From positions 1-41,698 of IMG/VR virus record IMGVR_UViG_3300033571_005405: a stretch of 41,698 nucleotides of DNA; one strand, 5' to 3'. The position numbers and the translations under genes are program-made. Source of the stretch: a virus. A model generated the notes under the pieces. The model was not told the DNA's origin and did not search any database. It worked only from the letters and a program-made list of their open reading frames with translations. Within the stretch, counting starts at the first letter, position 1. Each line of letters starts with the position of its first letter. This document shows, one piece after another, positions 24,843 through 33,333 of the stretch.

Positions 24843-25577
24843 GTGAGAATAGCCTTATGTTTTAGTGGACAATTACGAACCGGAGTATTAGTATCTAAAA
24901 ATATTTTAAATTATATAGGTAATACCATTGAAATGTGTGATGTATTTGTTCATACGTGGGACAGTATAACACAAACTTCATCTGATTTAAGTATTGCGGG
25001 AGTACCATCCAAAGAACCAAACGAATTATTCGAAGAGTTTTCCGAGATATGGAAACCTAAAAAACTCGTGATAGAAAATTATACCGATTGGGCAAATTTA
25101 AATTTGCAAATAGAACCATTATTTCACTCATTAATACAATCCAACGAACTTAGAAAACAGTACGAATCGGAAACTAACACACACTATGACTTTGTAATAA
25201 AAATCAGACCTGATTTCATATACAGTCCGTTACATAAATTAAATGATGAAATACATGCCATACTAAATTCAGAACATGTTAATACCATCTACACTTTGGA
25301 TTTTGCAAATAAATTAATAAATAATAAATTTGAAGATGTGTTTTGGATAGCAACTCCAACAGTATTTGACACCGCAGTAAATTATTATTTTGAAAGATTA
25401 CGAAATAACGAATTGGATTGGCAAATAGAAATGGCTAAGTTTTTAATCAACAATGGTATATCTTATAAAAGATTAATTTATGGAAATATTGGAATACCAT
25501 ACCGATGGGATGATTTATATACACAAAACAAAACCATATCGGATATTGAAAACGAACTTGTTAATTTGCAAAAATAA
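24843..25577 (+). CDS. SGQ-family glycosyltransferase-like protein, copy 5
   Basis: I place the start at the GTG at 24843, giving (V)RIALCFSGQLRTGVL, which aligns with MRIAICLSGQ and MKIAVCFSGQ of the paralogues. A TTG three codons earlier overlaps the promoter's -7 element. The 244 residues include CDVFVHTWDS, FVIKIRPDFIY and EDVFWIATPTVFDTA; the last replaces the FFxSKS/SDS site of the other copies, so this is the most divergent member. It stands apart from the others, behind its own promoter, and leads into the activated-sugar operon. Confidence 0.6.
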   Translation: MRIALCFSGQLRTGVLVSKNILNYIGNTIEMCDVFVHTWDSITQTSSDLSIAGVPSKEPNELFEEFSEIWKPKKLVIENYTDWANLNLQIEPLFHSLIQSNELRKQYESETNTHYDFVIKIRPDFIYSPLHKLNDEIHAILNSEHVNTIYTLDFANKLINNKFEDVFWIATPTVFDTAVNYYFERLRNNELDWQIEMAKFLINNGISYKRLIYGNIGIPYRWDDLYTQNKTISDIENELVNLQK

Positions 25578-25612
25578 AAAATTTACTATAATTACAATAA
25601 AAAGTTACACAT

Positions 25613-27520
25613 ATGAAAACAATTATAAAACCTTGGGGAAAGGAAGAATGGTTGGAATTAAATGATGCGTATTGTTACAAACGAATATACATCAATGCCG
25701 GATACAAAACCTCATACCAATATCATAATTTTAAAAGAGAAACAAACTTCATTATTTCAGGAGAAGCTGAAGTATGGTTAGAAAACGATGAAGGAGTTGT
25801 GGAAAAGAAAATTATGAAAGCAGGTGAGTATTTTAATGTTACTCCACCAAAAAAACATAGAGTTATTGCGTTAACTGATATAATCTTACAAGAAGTGTCT
25901 ACACCTGAAGTAGATGATGTTATTAGAATAAATGATGAATTTGCTAGAGCGAATGGTAAGATTGAGGGGGAACACCAAACTCCTGCAGTACTAATCTTAG
26001 CTGCCGGTTTAGGTAGTAGATTAGAGAGTTTAACTAAAGAGATAAACAAAGCGTTGTTACCTATTAACAATCGTGCAATACTTTCACACATAATCGATAA
26101 ATTTCCAAAAGAATATGAATTTGTTATAGCGATTGGTTACAAAGGAGATTCGGTTAGAGAGTATTGTAAATTGGTATTTCCAACTCACAAATTTACATTT
26201 GTAGAAATTGATAATATAGATGGTTTGAATTCAGGTCCTGGTTATTCTGCATTGAAATGTATGGAACACCTACAAAGACCGTTTTATATATCTACGTGCG
26301 ATTGTTTAATCGATTCAACAATACCACATTTAGATGGCAATTGGTTAGGAATACAACCCACTTCATATCCTGAAAAATACTCAACTGTAAAATTAGAAAA
26401 AAACGATATTATAGAATATTCTAATAAAAATGAGAATGGATATAATATGGCATTCATTGGATTAGCTGGAATATGGGACTATAAGGTGTTTTGGGAACAA
26501 TTGGAAACCAATATTATAAATGGTGAAATAGTGTCTGCATTTCAAACTCCATCTAAATATCCTACATTTAAAGCAAAAAAAATAAATTGGTTAGATACCG
26601 GCAATTTAGACGATTTGAAGAAAACCAAAGAATACCTCAACGATATACCACTATCATTACAAAAAGATAATTCGGAAATAACATATAAAGAAGGAAATAC
26701 TTTTATAAAATTTACACCAAACAAATCAGTATTAGATAATAGAATAATTAGGGCTAATATATTAGGTGATAAAATACCTGATGAATTTAAGTGTACTAAT
26801 AATTTTATGTCTTACAAATGGAGTGATGGTGAAACTTTATATAAAATAGATTCATTTGAGTTATATAATAATTTTTTAAAAGAATTACAGTCAAATATAT
26901 CTACCACAATACCAAATTCGATAGAGCATATTAAAAAGTTTTATGTGGATAAAACTTACGAACGACTAAACATGTTCTTAGATAAGAACGGTAAAGATTA
27001 TTATACATTACCACATAACATAAATGGTGTGGATTATCCACCAATGGAAAGTGTATTCTCTGACATAGATTTTAATCAATTTAATTATAATCCATTCTAT
27101 AAATTATTTCATGGTGATTTACAATTTGATAATATTGTTTATAATAAAAGAGATAAAAAATTCACATATATCGATTGGAGAGAATCATTTGGAGGGTTTA
27201 CCGATGGTGGGGATGTTTATTATGACTTGGCAAAAATGTATGGTGGATGTATTATCCCATATGATAAAATGAAAAATGATGATAATATCACATTTATGCG
27301 TGGAGAATATTCTGTAAGTTATTCATATGGTATATCCGACGAACTAATAAAATTTAAAGATATATACGAACAGTGGATATTAAAAAATGGTTTCGATTTA
27401 AATAAAGTTAAATTATTAACCGCGATTATTTTTTTAAATATGTCACCATTACATGATGGTAAATTTGGAAATATGTTGTGGTTTAAGTCAATAGAAATGT
27501 TATATGATTGTAATAGATAG
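25613..27520 (+). CDS. Trifunctional cupin – nucleotidyltransferase – kinase fusion
   Basis: Three domains in 635 residues. Residues 1-120 are a mannose-6-phosphate-isomerase-type cupin (KPWGKEEWLEL, YQYHNFKRETNFIISGEAEVWL, FNVTPPKKHRV). Residues ~124-345 are a sugar-phosphate nucleotidyltransferase with AVLILAAGLGSRLESL (NTP loop) and NKALLPI (Lys147). Residues ~350-635 are an aminoglycoside-phosphotransferase/choline-kinase-like kinase with FHGDLQFDN (His500, Asp502, Asn507) and YIDWRESFGG (Asp521, the metal ligand). One polypeptide could therefore phosphorylate a small substrate and couple it to a nucleotide. Substrate unknown. It overlaps the next gene by 17 bases and heads a coupled four-gene pathway. 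Confidence 0.8.
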   Translation: MKTIIKPWGKEEWLELNDAYCYKRIYINAGYKTSYQYHNFKRETNFIISGEAEVWLENDEGVVEKKIMKAGEYFNVTPPKKHRVIALTDIILQEVSTPEVDDVIRINDEFARANGKIEGEHQTPAVLILAAGLGSRLESLTKEINKALLPINNRAILSHIIDKFPKEYEFVIAIGYKGDSVREYCKLVFPTHKFTFVEIDNIDGLNSGPGYSALKCMEHLQRPFYISTCDCLIDSTIPHLDGNWLGIQPTSYPEKYSTVKLEKNDIIEYSNKNENGYNMAFIGLAGIWDYKVFWEQLETNIINGEIVSAFQTPSKYPTFKAKKINWLDTGNLDDLKKTKEYLNDIPLSLQKDNSEITYKEGNTFIKFTPNKSVLDNRIIRANILGDKIPDEFKCTNNFMSYKWSDGETLYKIDSFELYNNFLKELQSNISTTIPNSIEHIKKFYVDKTYERLNMFLDKNGKDYYTLPHNINGVDYPPMESVFSDIDFNQFNYNPFYKLFHGDLQFDNIVYNKRDKKFTYIDWRESFGGFTDGGDVYYDLAKMYGGCIIPYDKMKNDDNITFMRGEYSVSYSYGISDELIKFKDIYEQWILKNGFDLNKVKLLTAIIFLNMSPLHDGKFGNMLWFKSIEMLYDCNR

Positions 27521-28148
27521 AGATACAAAAATATATGGGTCACTAAGTGAAAATGCCGGTAGTTTTGGTTGTAAATTTTTTAATACCGCTTTTGAAAAAC
27601 ATGGTATTAACTCCATTTACAAATCATTTTCAGTGACAAACATTACAGAAGCACTATTAGCCGCACAATCTTTGGGGTTCTTCGGATGTGCGATATCGAT
27701 GCCATTTAAAGTAACCGCATTTGGTTTAATGGATGAAGTTGATGATGCAGCTAAAAAAGTGGGTAATATAAATACCGTTTTAATGGATTCAAATAAAATG
27801 GTTGGATATAACACCGACTATTACGCCGCGATAAAACTTATAACTCATTATAATAAAGGATTTAACACTTTATATGTTTTGGGAAATGGTGGATTGGCCT
27901 CTACTGTTAAAGTTGCGGCTACCGAATTGGGGTTAAATGTAGAAAATATTACTAGGGGTAATTGGGATACGTTATATACTTTAAAAAATAAATTTATTTT
28001 CAACTGTACACCACTTACAATAACGACCGATTCATCAAATGTGTACATAGATTGTTTGGTCGAAAGTGAGAGCGGAAGTATGCTACACAAAGAACAAGCT
28101 AAACACCAATTTAAATTATACACAGGTGTAGATTATGAAAACTCCTAA
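27504..28148 (+). CDS. AroE-like (shikimate dehydrogenase fold) oxidoreductase
   Basis: The 214-residue protein follows the AroE layout. KIYGSLSENAGSFGCKFFNTAF is the substrate-binding start. Catalytic Lys69 is in CAISMPFKV, GNINTVLMD follows, and catalytic Asp105 is in GYNTDYYAA. LYVLGNGGLAST (127-134) is the NADP loop, and a QFKLYTG segment matches the final AroE helix. It is about 55 residues shorter than ordinary AroE (~270), mainly in the NADP domain. The usual Ser-x-Ser that holds the shikimate carboxylate is altered. It may act on a different cyclic polyol or keto acid. It starts within the preceding gene and overlaps the next by 14 bases. Confidence 0.72.
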   Translation: MIVIDRDTKIYGSLSENAGSFGCKFFNTAFEKHGINSIYKSFSVTNITEALLAAQSLGFFGCAISMPFKVTAFGLMDEVDDAAKKVGNINTVLMDSNKMVGYNTDYYAAIKLITHYNKGFNTLYVLGNGGLASTVKVAATELGLNVENITRGNWDTLYTLKNKFIFNCTPLTITTDSSNVYIDCLVESESGSMLHKEQAKHQFKLYTGVDYENS

Positions 28149-29076
28149 ATATTTTATATGTCCAATGTCTAAACAAATTGTAGATTCTGTAATAGAGTTA
28201 CAATCTGATAGATTTGGTTTATTACCAACACGAAGACAAATTGACGTTGATGGTGGGTATGTAAATGGTTGGGACACTACTTCATTTTATAAATATGTCA
28301 GAAACAAAAGTGATATTGTCTTAGAAAGAGACCATTCGGGTCCAAATCAAGGAAAAATTGAAGATGATGGATTTCTATCATATATTAATGATGCAAAATA
28401 TTTTGATATAATTCATATAGACCCTTGGAAAATTACGGGAAATGATAAAAAAATAGGTATAACTCAAACAGTTGAGACTATGAATTATTTGTATCATATA
28501 AACCCTAATTTAAAATATGAAATATTAACCGAAGAAGCAATCATTCGTATCGAAGATTTTGAATTGGATAGTATATTAACATTTTTAAATGATAATTTAA
28601 AAGAAGAAATATTTTCCAATATAGAATTTGTTGTAATACAATCTGGAGTTGGATTAGATTTAGTTAATATGAAAAACTCAGGTCATTTTAATTTACAACG
28701 GTTAAAATCTATGGTTGATATTTGTAAACGATTTAATAAAAAAACCAAAGAACATAATGGTGATTATTTAACCAATGAAGAATTGGAAATTAGATTTGAT
28801 AGTGGAGTTGATAGTTTGAATATAGGACCTGAAATTGCACAAATACAAACTTTAACATATTTGGAACATATGGATGAACAACAAATTGATGAGTTTTATG
28901 AAATTTGTTTAAATTCTAAAAAATGGGAAAAATGGGTTAAATCTGATTTTGATATAAATGATAAACATAAACTAATACAGGTGTGTGGTCATTATTGTTA
29001 TAATTTATATGAATTACCGAATATTGATTCAAACATAAAAGAAAAAATACAATTCAAATTAAATAGTTTACCATAA
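28135..29076 (+). CDS. GatZ/KbaZ-like class II aldolase family protein
   Basis: The 313-residue protein resembles the tagatose-bisphosphate aldolase GatZ/KbaZ group. It has FICPMSKQIVDSVIELQ at the start, RRQIDVDGGYVNGW (the 'Q...GGY' segment), VLERDHSGPNQG (compare GGDHLGPN), IIHIDPWK (compare KIHLD), and KEHNGDYLTNEELEIRFDSGVDSLNIGPEIAQIQT (compare HQTDYQT...KVGP). It is shorter than typical members (~420). In those systems this subunit supports a class II aldolase; here it may be a sugar-chain cleaving or forming enzyme, since no GatY partner is nearby. It overlaps AroE-like by 14 bases and shares one base with the HAD gene. Confidence 0.58.
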   Translation: MKTPKYFICPMSKQIVDSVIELQSDRFGLLPTRRQIDVDGGYVNGWDTTSFYKYVRNKSDIVLERDHSGPNQGKIEDDGFLSYINDAKYFDIIHIDPWKITGNDKKIGITQTVETMNYLYHINPNLKYEILTEEAIIRIEDFELDSILTFLNDNLKEEIFSNIEFVVIQSGVGLDLVNMKNSGHFNLQRLKSMVDICKRFNKKTKEHNGDYLTNEELEIRFDSGVDSLNIGPEIAQIQTLTYLEHMDEQQIDEFYEICLNSKKWEKWVKSDFDINDKHKLIQVCGHYCYNLYELPNIDSNIKEKIQFKLNSLP

Positions 29077-29444
29077 TGGTTGATAAAAAAATAATAGCAT
29101 TTGATTTAGACGATACTTTATGTACTCGTCCAACTGATAAAGAAATATTGGGTATAGATAAGTATCTTCATTGCAAACCTATTCAGGAAATGATAGATGT
29201 CTCTAACAATTTATATGATAAGGGACACACTATATATATTTACACCGCAAGAGGTATGAATATATTTAATGGGAATGTTAAGGATATATACATAAATCTA
29301 TATGATTTAACATTAAACAGCTTGAAAAAATGGGGAGTCAAACACAATGGTTTATATATGGGAAAAATACACTATGATTTACTTATAGATGATAAGGCTC
29401 TTTCATTAGAAGAAGCAAAAATTAAACTAAAACAATTATTATGA
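29076..29444 (+). CDS. HAD-superfamily phosphatase, capsule-type
   Basis: The compact 122-residue HAD protein has IIAFDLDDTLC (nucleophile Asp10 and acid/base Asp12), IYIYTARGM (motif II, Thr), and LYMGKIHYDLLIDDKAL (Lys and the terminal Asp-Asp). No cap domain is present. Similar small phosphatases in capsule and lipooligosaccharide loci remove phosphate from sugar phosphates. As the last gene of the coupled run it would plausibly dephosphorylate a phosphorylated intermediate made by the upstream kinase or aldolase. Confidence 0.8.
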   Translation: MVDKKIIAFDLDDTLCTRPTDKEILGIDKYLHCKPIQEMIDVSNNLYDKGHTIYIYTARGMNIFNGNVKDIYINLYDLTLNSLKKWGVKHNGLYMGKIHYDLLIDDKALSLEEAKIKLKQLL

Positions 29445-29527
29445 GAAATGGTGTATAGTTTCATTTTTTGTAAACCTATATAAAAAATTAAAATTAAAAA
29501 GCCAGTTTGTTTATAAACACTAATCGT

Positions 29528-29932
29528 ATGAAAGAAAGAAAGTATTTGCCCACATTGGCAGAATTAATTGATAGATTATCTATCTCACAACTAAAAGAAG
29601 TGTTCATTACAGACCATAAAGAAGAATACGCAAAAGAAATCGGTGAAATCGTACATGATATTGAATTAATGCTAAGTGAAACGGATGGTAGAATAACTGG
29701 TGAGCAAATTCGTGCGATTGTAGTACTTGCCCAAATGAATTTACATATCTGGCATAATGAAACTAATGTAAGGAATGGAACATCAGGACACTCAGCACTG
29801 GCACTAACACATGGATTAAATGGGATACGTAATACCGCTAAAAATAAAATACAAGAAGTTGTAGGCGGTAGAAAAGACTATAAAATTGATTGTTTAGCCT
29901 CAGATTTTAAAGATTGGGAAATTAGTTGGTAA
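29528..29932 (+). CDS. Conserved phage-type hypothetical protein, 134 aa
   Basis: The start is set at ATG 29528 (MKERKYLPTLAELIDRL) rather than an upstream TTG, because the conserved-looking helix begins here. The protein is helical throughout. It has ISQLKEVFITDHKEEYAKEIGEI, a Met/Leu-rich IRAIVVLAQMNLHIWHNE helix, and a C-terminal LTHGLNGIRNTAKNKI...DYKIDCLASDFKDWEISW. I recall similar proteins of unknown function from large marine phages; this is memory, not a search. It has no visible enzyme motif. It sits after an 83-base gap containing the 10-bp palindrome GTTTATAAAC at 29509, possibly a promoter site. Confidence 0.7.
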   Translation: MKERKYLPTLAELIDRLSISQLKEVFITDHKEEYAKEIGEIVHDIELMLSETDGRITGEQIRAIVVLAQMNLHIWHNETNVRNGTSGHSALALTHGLNGIRNTAKNKIQEVVGGRKDYKIDCLASDFKDWEISW

Positions 29933-29933
29933 T

Positions 29934-31646
29934 ATGAAGATTATATCTTATAATAGATTAGTGAATAAAGATAAATACATAATAGGAGTTTCGGCATTTT
30001 ACCACGATTCATCGGCATGTTTATTCAAAAACGGAAAGTTACTCTTTGCTTGCGAAGAAGAACGATTTAGTGGGATTAAACATGATAGTTCATTTCCTAA
30101 AAATACGATAGATTACATTTTCAAAAAATATAAACTCAGTAAAGAGGATATAACCGCAGTTTGTTACTATGAAGAACCTAAATTAAAATTTAAGAGGGTT
30201 TGGGATAATTTTAAAACAAATATTTTTAAAGCACCAATTCATGTAATCAAATCTTTAATTGAAATAACCTCAAATAGGTTAAAAATACATAAATCACTTA
30301 AAACAATATCGGATACTATATTTTATTCGGAACATCACAAATCACATTTATACTATTCTGTCGCTACCTCTGATTTTTTAAACTCTGATGCGATATCGGT
30401 GGATGGTGTAGGTGAAATTGATACGGTATCTTATGGTTCCCATAAAGAAAAATCATTAAAATACAAAAGTTTAGCTCAATATCCACATTCATTAGGATTA
30501 TTCTATACCGCGATGACATCTTATTTAGGGTTTAAACCAAACGAAGGCGAGTATAAAGTAATGGGATTGGCTTCTTATGGGTCAGATAGTAAATACGTAA
30601 CATTGGTAGGTAAACTTATAAAGTTTGAAGAGGGTAAGTTAAATTGTGATATGGATAAGTTTTGTTGGGATAGGGATGATAAATTAATGTTTAATTATAA
30701 ATTGGTTGAACATTTAGGAATTTTACCAAGGGATACTAAAGAACCGATTACCGTAGAACATGAAAAGTTGGCTTATGCGGTTCAACAGGTTTATGAAAAT
30801 GTCTTCTTTGATATCCTAAATCATATAAGTTCTAAAAGTAAAAATAAAAAATTATGTTTAAGTGGTGGGTGCGCATATAATGGTACTGCAAATGGTAAAA
30901 TAACCAAAAATACAAGTTATAAAAAATTATGGATACCATCAGCACCATCTGATGCGGGTTCATCTATCGGAGCATGTGTCAATTATCTTATTCAAACAGA
31001 TGACACTTTTAAAGGAAAAGTTACTAAAAACCCATTTTTAGGACCTGATTATGATTATGGTAAGGTTATTAAAAGTATAAATCCATCTAAAGTTGTAAAA
31101 TACAATAGTGAGGAAGAGTTATTAAGTAAGGTGGCTGAAGAAATACATAACGAAAAGGTAATTGGTTGGTTTTATGGAAATATTGAGTTCGGAGCTAGAG
31201 CTTTGGGTAATCGTTCAATCCTTGCATCACCTCTTAAAGTTGAAATGAAGGATAAAATCAATAAAGTGATTAAAAAGAGAGAAGGATTTAGACCATTTGC
31301 ACCCATGGTATTACAAGATGCTCAAGACAAGTATTTCGAAACTGATGGAGACGTACCATATATGAATCAAGTAGTTAAAGTTAGAACGGAATATCAACAA
31401 AAATTAGGTGCGGTAACTCATGTAGATGGTACCGCTAGAATTCAAACCATATCTACCACATCAAATAAAAGAATCTATAATCTTTTACAGAAATACGAAA
31501 AATTAAGTGGATATCCAATCATTTTAAATACATCATTTAATGTTAAAGATAAAACTATGGTTTTAACGCCGAAAGATGCTTTAGACACTTTTTTTGATAC
31601 TCAAATGGATTACCTTGTTATGGGTAATTATTTAATACACAAATAA
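29934..31646 (+). CDS. NodU/TobZ-type carbamoyltransferase
   Basis: The 570-residue enzyme opens with YIIGVSAFYHDSSACLFKNGKLLFACEEERFSGIKHDSSFP, the standard family start. It has an EHHKSHLYYS motif (His134/His138; metal and carbamoyl-adenylate site), VDGVGEIDT, CLSGGCAYNGTANGK, SDAGSSIGA and the C-terminal IEFGARALGNRSILASP and FRPFAPMVL blocks. It should move a carbamoyl group from carbamoyl phosphate, through carbamoyl-AMP, to a sugar hydroxyl. Domain order and length are intact. The ATG follows the previous stop by one base. Confidence 0.92.
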   Translation: MKIISYNRLVNKDKYIIGVSAFYHDSSACLFKNGKLLFACEEERFSGIKHDSSFPKNTIDYIFKKYKLSKEDITAVCYYEEPKLKFKRVWDNFKTNIFKAPIHVIKSLIEITSNRLKIHKSLKTISDTIFYSEHHKSHLYYSVATSDFLNSDAISVDGVGEIDTVSYGSHKEKSLKYKSLAQYPHSLGLFYTAMTSYLGFKPNEGEYKVMGLASYGSDSKYVTLVGKLIKFEEGKLNCDMDKFCWDRDDKLMFNYKLVEHLGILPRDTKEPITVEHEKLAYAVQQVYENVFFDILNHISSKSKNKKLCLSGGCAYNGTANGKITKNTSYKKLWIPSAPSDAGSSIGACVNYLIQTDDTFKGKVTKNPFLGPDYDYGKVIKSINPSKVVKYNSEEELLSKVAEEIHNEKVIGWFYGNIEFGARALGNRSILASPLKVEMKDKINKVIKKREGFRPFAPMVLQDAQDKYFETDGDVPYMNQVVKVRTEYQQKLGAVTHVDGTARIQTISTTSNKRIYNLLQKYEKLSGYPIILNTSFNVKDKTMVLTPKDALDTFFDTQMDYLVMGNYLIHK

Positions 31647-31647
31647 T

Positions 31648-31764
31648 ATGAAAAAAATAATTCAATGGTTCCTAAATTTAATTGAAGAACGAAAAAGAAA
31701 AAAACGATTTAAAAAGAAAATAGAAGAATTAAAGAAACGTGACCCATTTATTTATAATCACTAA
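31648..31764 (+). CDS. Tiny basic protein after the carbamoyltransferase, 38 aa
   Basis: Begins one base after the carbamoyltransferase stop: MKKIIQWFLNLIEERKRKKR, then FKKKIEELKKRDPFIYNH. The first 14 residues form an amphipathic or membrane-touching helix; the middle is a strongly basic helix. The 'F...ERK' start and 'PFIY' ending resemble the small DUF5989-type proteins that often follow NodU-type carbamoyltransferases, but without their membrane helix. It may therefore be a soluble partner of the enzyme. The similarity is short and the call is tentative. Confidence 0.6.
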   Translation: MKKIIQWFLNLIEERKRKKRFKKKIEELKKRDPFIYNH

Positions 31765-31798
31765 TGATTTATTATTAATTGGTTTACTAAAAGATAGG

Positions 31799-31806
31799 TA
31801 TTTATA
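31799..31806 (+). promoter_or_regulatory. Candidate phage promoter motif (TATTTATA)
   Basis: AGGTATTTATATATAC ends 25 bases upstream of the ATG at 31832, in a 67-base gap. Same octamer as at 617, 21054 (minus) and 23933. It probably starts the 31832-36913 operon. Confidence 0.35.
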
Positions 31807-31831
31807 TATACTAAACAATAAATAAAATATT

Positions 31832-33316
31832 ATGAAAACAGTACTAATAGGCTCAGATTTTATGTATGATAAAGATGGTGTGTTAAAACCCATTGAAATT
31901 AATACAGCAGTTGGATTCACAAAAACTTATCTTGAAGATTTTAACGATATATTCGATACCACTTATTTGGAAGAGTTCATCACTCAAAATGGATTTACAA
32001 AAATTGATTATATTGGTGGTGGCTCATCAGAAATAACCGATATATTATCTAATTTATCGGTTGATTTGGGTATTGAGTATGAATATCACCAAGTAGCGGG
32101 GAATTCATTAACTGTGCCTTACATTGAAGATACTGAAACAAATTTAATCATTAGAAGTGCATATGATACCACTGCGTTAGTTGATGAAACGTATTGTAAA
32201 GATAAAATTGGATTCCTAAATCTAATCCAATCCGAATCATTCGGTGGACAATTCGCATATTTAAATAAAGAAGACCAGTTGGTAAGTAACATTACTACAA
32301 TACCAGATAATGGTGTACATCCAAACTTTATATTAAAGGCAAGATACCCTGCGTATGATAAAGATTTATTTCCAAAATTATATAGAGTAACTACTCAATC
32401 AGAATTAGATGTGATATTACAAAATGTTACTGATGAATATTTCATAATGGAATATTATTACAATCCATTACATAATGTAAATGGTAAAGTAACTAAAAAA
32501 AGAAGTTTAAATATTCTATACCCGCCTACGTTAGAATCAATTCCATTAGGTAAATATACAGATACAACAAAACAAAAAATAGTAGATAATCCATTATTTG
32601 ATGAAACTACTTTTGAGTTGGTAAGTTATTTGAGAGATGGATATATTACCACAGACAGTAACGTTATAACTAAACCGAAATTACTGGATACTGATTTAGT
32701 TCAAATGGGTGATGACACGTTTAAAACTGCGTTAGAGTTGCAAGTTGGTGATGTCGTAAAAACAATAGATATTCCGAATGCCACTAATGTGGATAGTTTA
32801 AATGAAAGCGTAAATTACAAAATTGATTTAGATACTTTTATTTCTGGTTCAACCTATTCTACTAACATGGTAACTCATAAATCTCGTATAGATGTTACTA
32901 CTAATATTGTTGAAATTGTATTTACCGATGACAGTACATGGGAAGACACGGAATATTCTTACTATTTAGTTGAAAGAGATAATGAAGTTAGATTTATTAA
33001 ATTGGATGATTTAATTGTAGGTGATATTGTTATATTAATAGATACCACTAATATAACATCGGTCGGTGTACACTCAAAAACTGTACAATCAACTTCAATT
33101 GTAACAAAGGCTTTTTCCGGATGGGAAATAACCGTAGAAAGAAGACATTTATTTTTAACAGTTACTAATAGTAGTACTCAAAATTTATCATTTGCCGCTA
33201 TTGAACATAATGGTCGAGCATGTTTTTTTCAAACGTCTTGCGGTCAAAACCAACCTACTTGTCCTAAAGGTCAAGCCTGTTTTTTTGCCTCCCAATGCCA
33301 ATACTGCTCAGTTTAA
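31832..33316 (+). CDS. ATP-grasp-like protein with Hint-like domain and Cys-rich tail
   Basis: Residues 1-~270 look ATP-grasp-like: VLIGSDFMYDKDG followed by PIEINTAVG, RSAYDTTALVDETYCKDK, FILKARYPAYD (possible ATP Lys) and EYFIMEYYYNPL. Residues ~284-460 resemble a Hint/intein fold: LLDTDLVQMGDDTFKTALELQVGDVV, a second LDDLIVGDIVILID, WEITVERRHLFLTV, and AAIEHNG (His459-Asn460), like an intein C-terminus. The N-terminal catalytic Cys is absent. After His-Asn come 34 residues with six Cys (464, 470, 477, 483, 489, 492), including a repeated ACFFxxxC; only one other Cys occurs in the protein. This could be a peptide-processing protein or a virion protein with a metal- or disulfide-rich tail. 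Confidence 0.6.
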   Translation: MKTVLIGSDFMYDKDGVLKPIEINTAVGFTKTYLEDFNDIFDTTYLEEFITQNGFTKIDYIGGGSSEITDILSNLSVDLGIEYEYHQVAGNSLTVPYIEDTETNLIIRSAYDTTALVDETYCKDKIGFLNLIQSESFGGQFAYLNKEDQLVSNITTIPDNGVHPNFILKARYPAYDKDLFPKLYRVTTQSELDVILQNVTDEYFIMEYYYNPLHNVNGKVTKKRSLNILYPPTLESIPLGKYTDTTKQKIVDNPLFDETTFELVSYLRDGYITTDSNVITKPKLLDTDLVQMGDDTFKTALELQVGDVVKTIDIPNATNVDSLNESVNYKIDLDTFISGSTYSTNMVTHKSRIDVTTNIVEIVFTDDSTWEDTEYSYYLVERDNEVRFIKLDDLIVGDIVILIDTTNITSVGVHSKTVQSTSIVTKAFSGWEITVERRHLFLTVTNSSTQNLSFAAIEHNGRACFFQTSCGQNQPTCPKGQACFFASQCQYCSV

Positions 33317-33333
33317 ATATTAAAAAAAATACT

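Noticed and set aside
29507-29527. Upstream TTG start for the 134-aa phage protein
   Set aside because: The added residues are encoded by a palindromic intergenic segment; ATG 29528 begins the structured part.
31832-33316. Full self-splicing intein in the 494-aa protein
   Set aside because: No Cys or Ser nucleophile at the expected intein start near residue 280, and the downstream residue after His-Asn is Gly, so complete splicing is unlikely; only a Hint-like remnant or C-cleavage is proposed.
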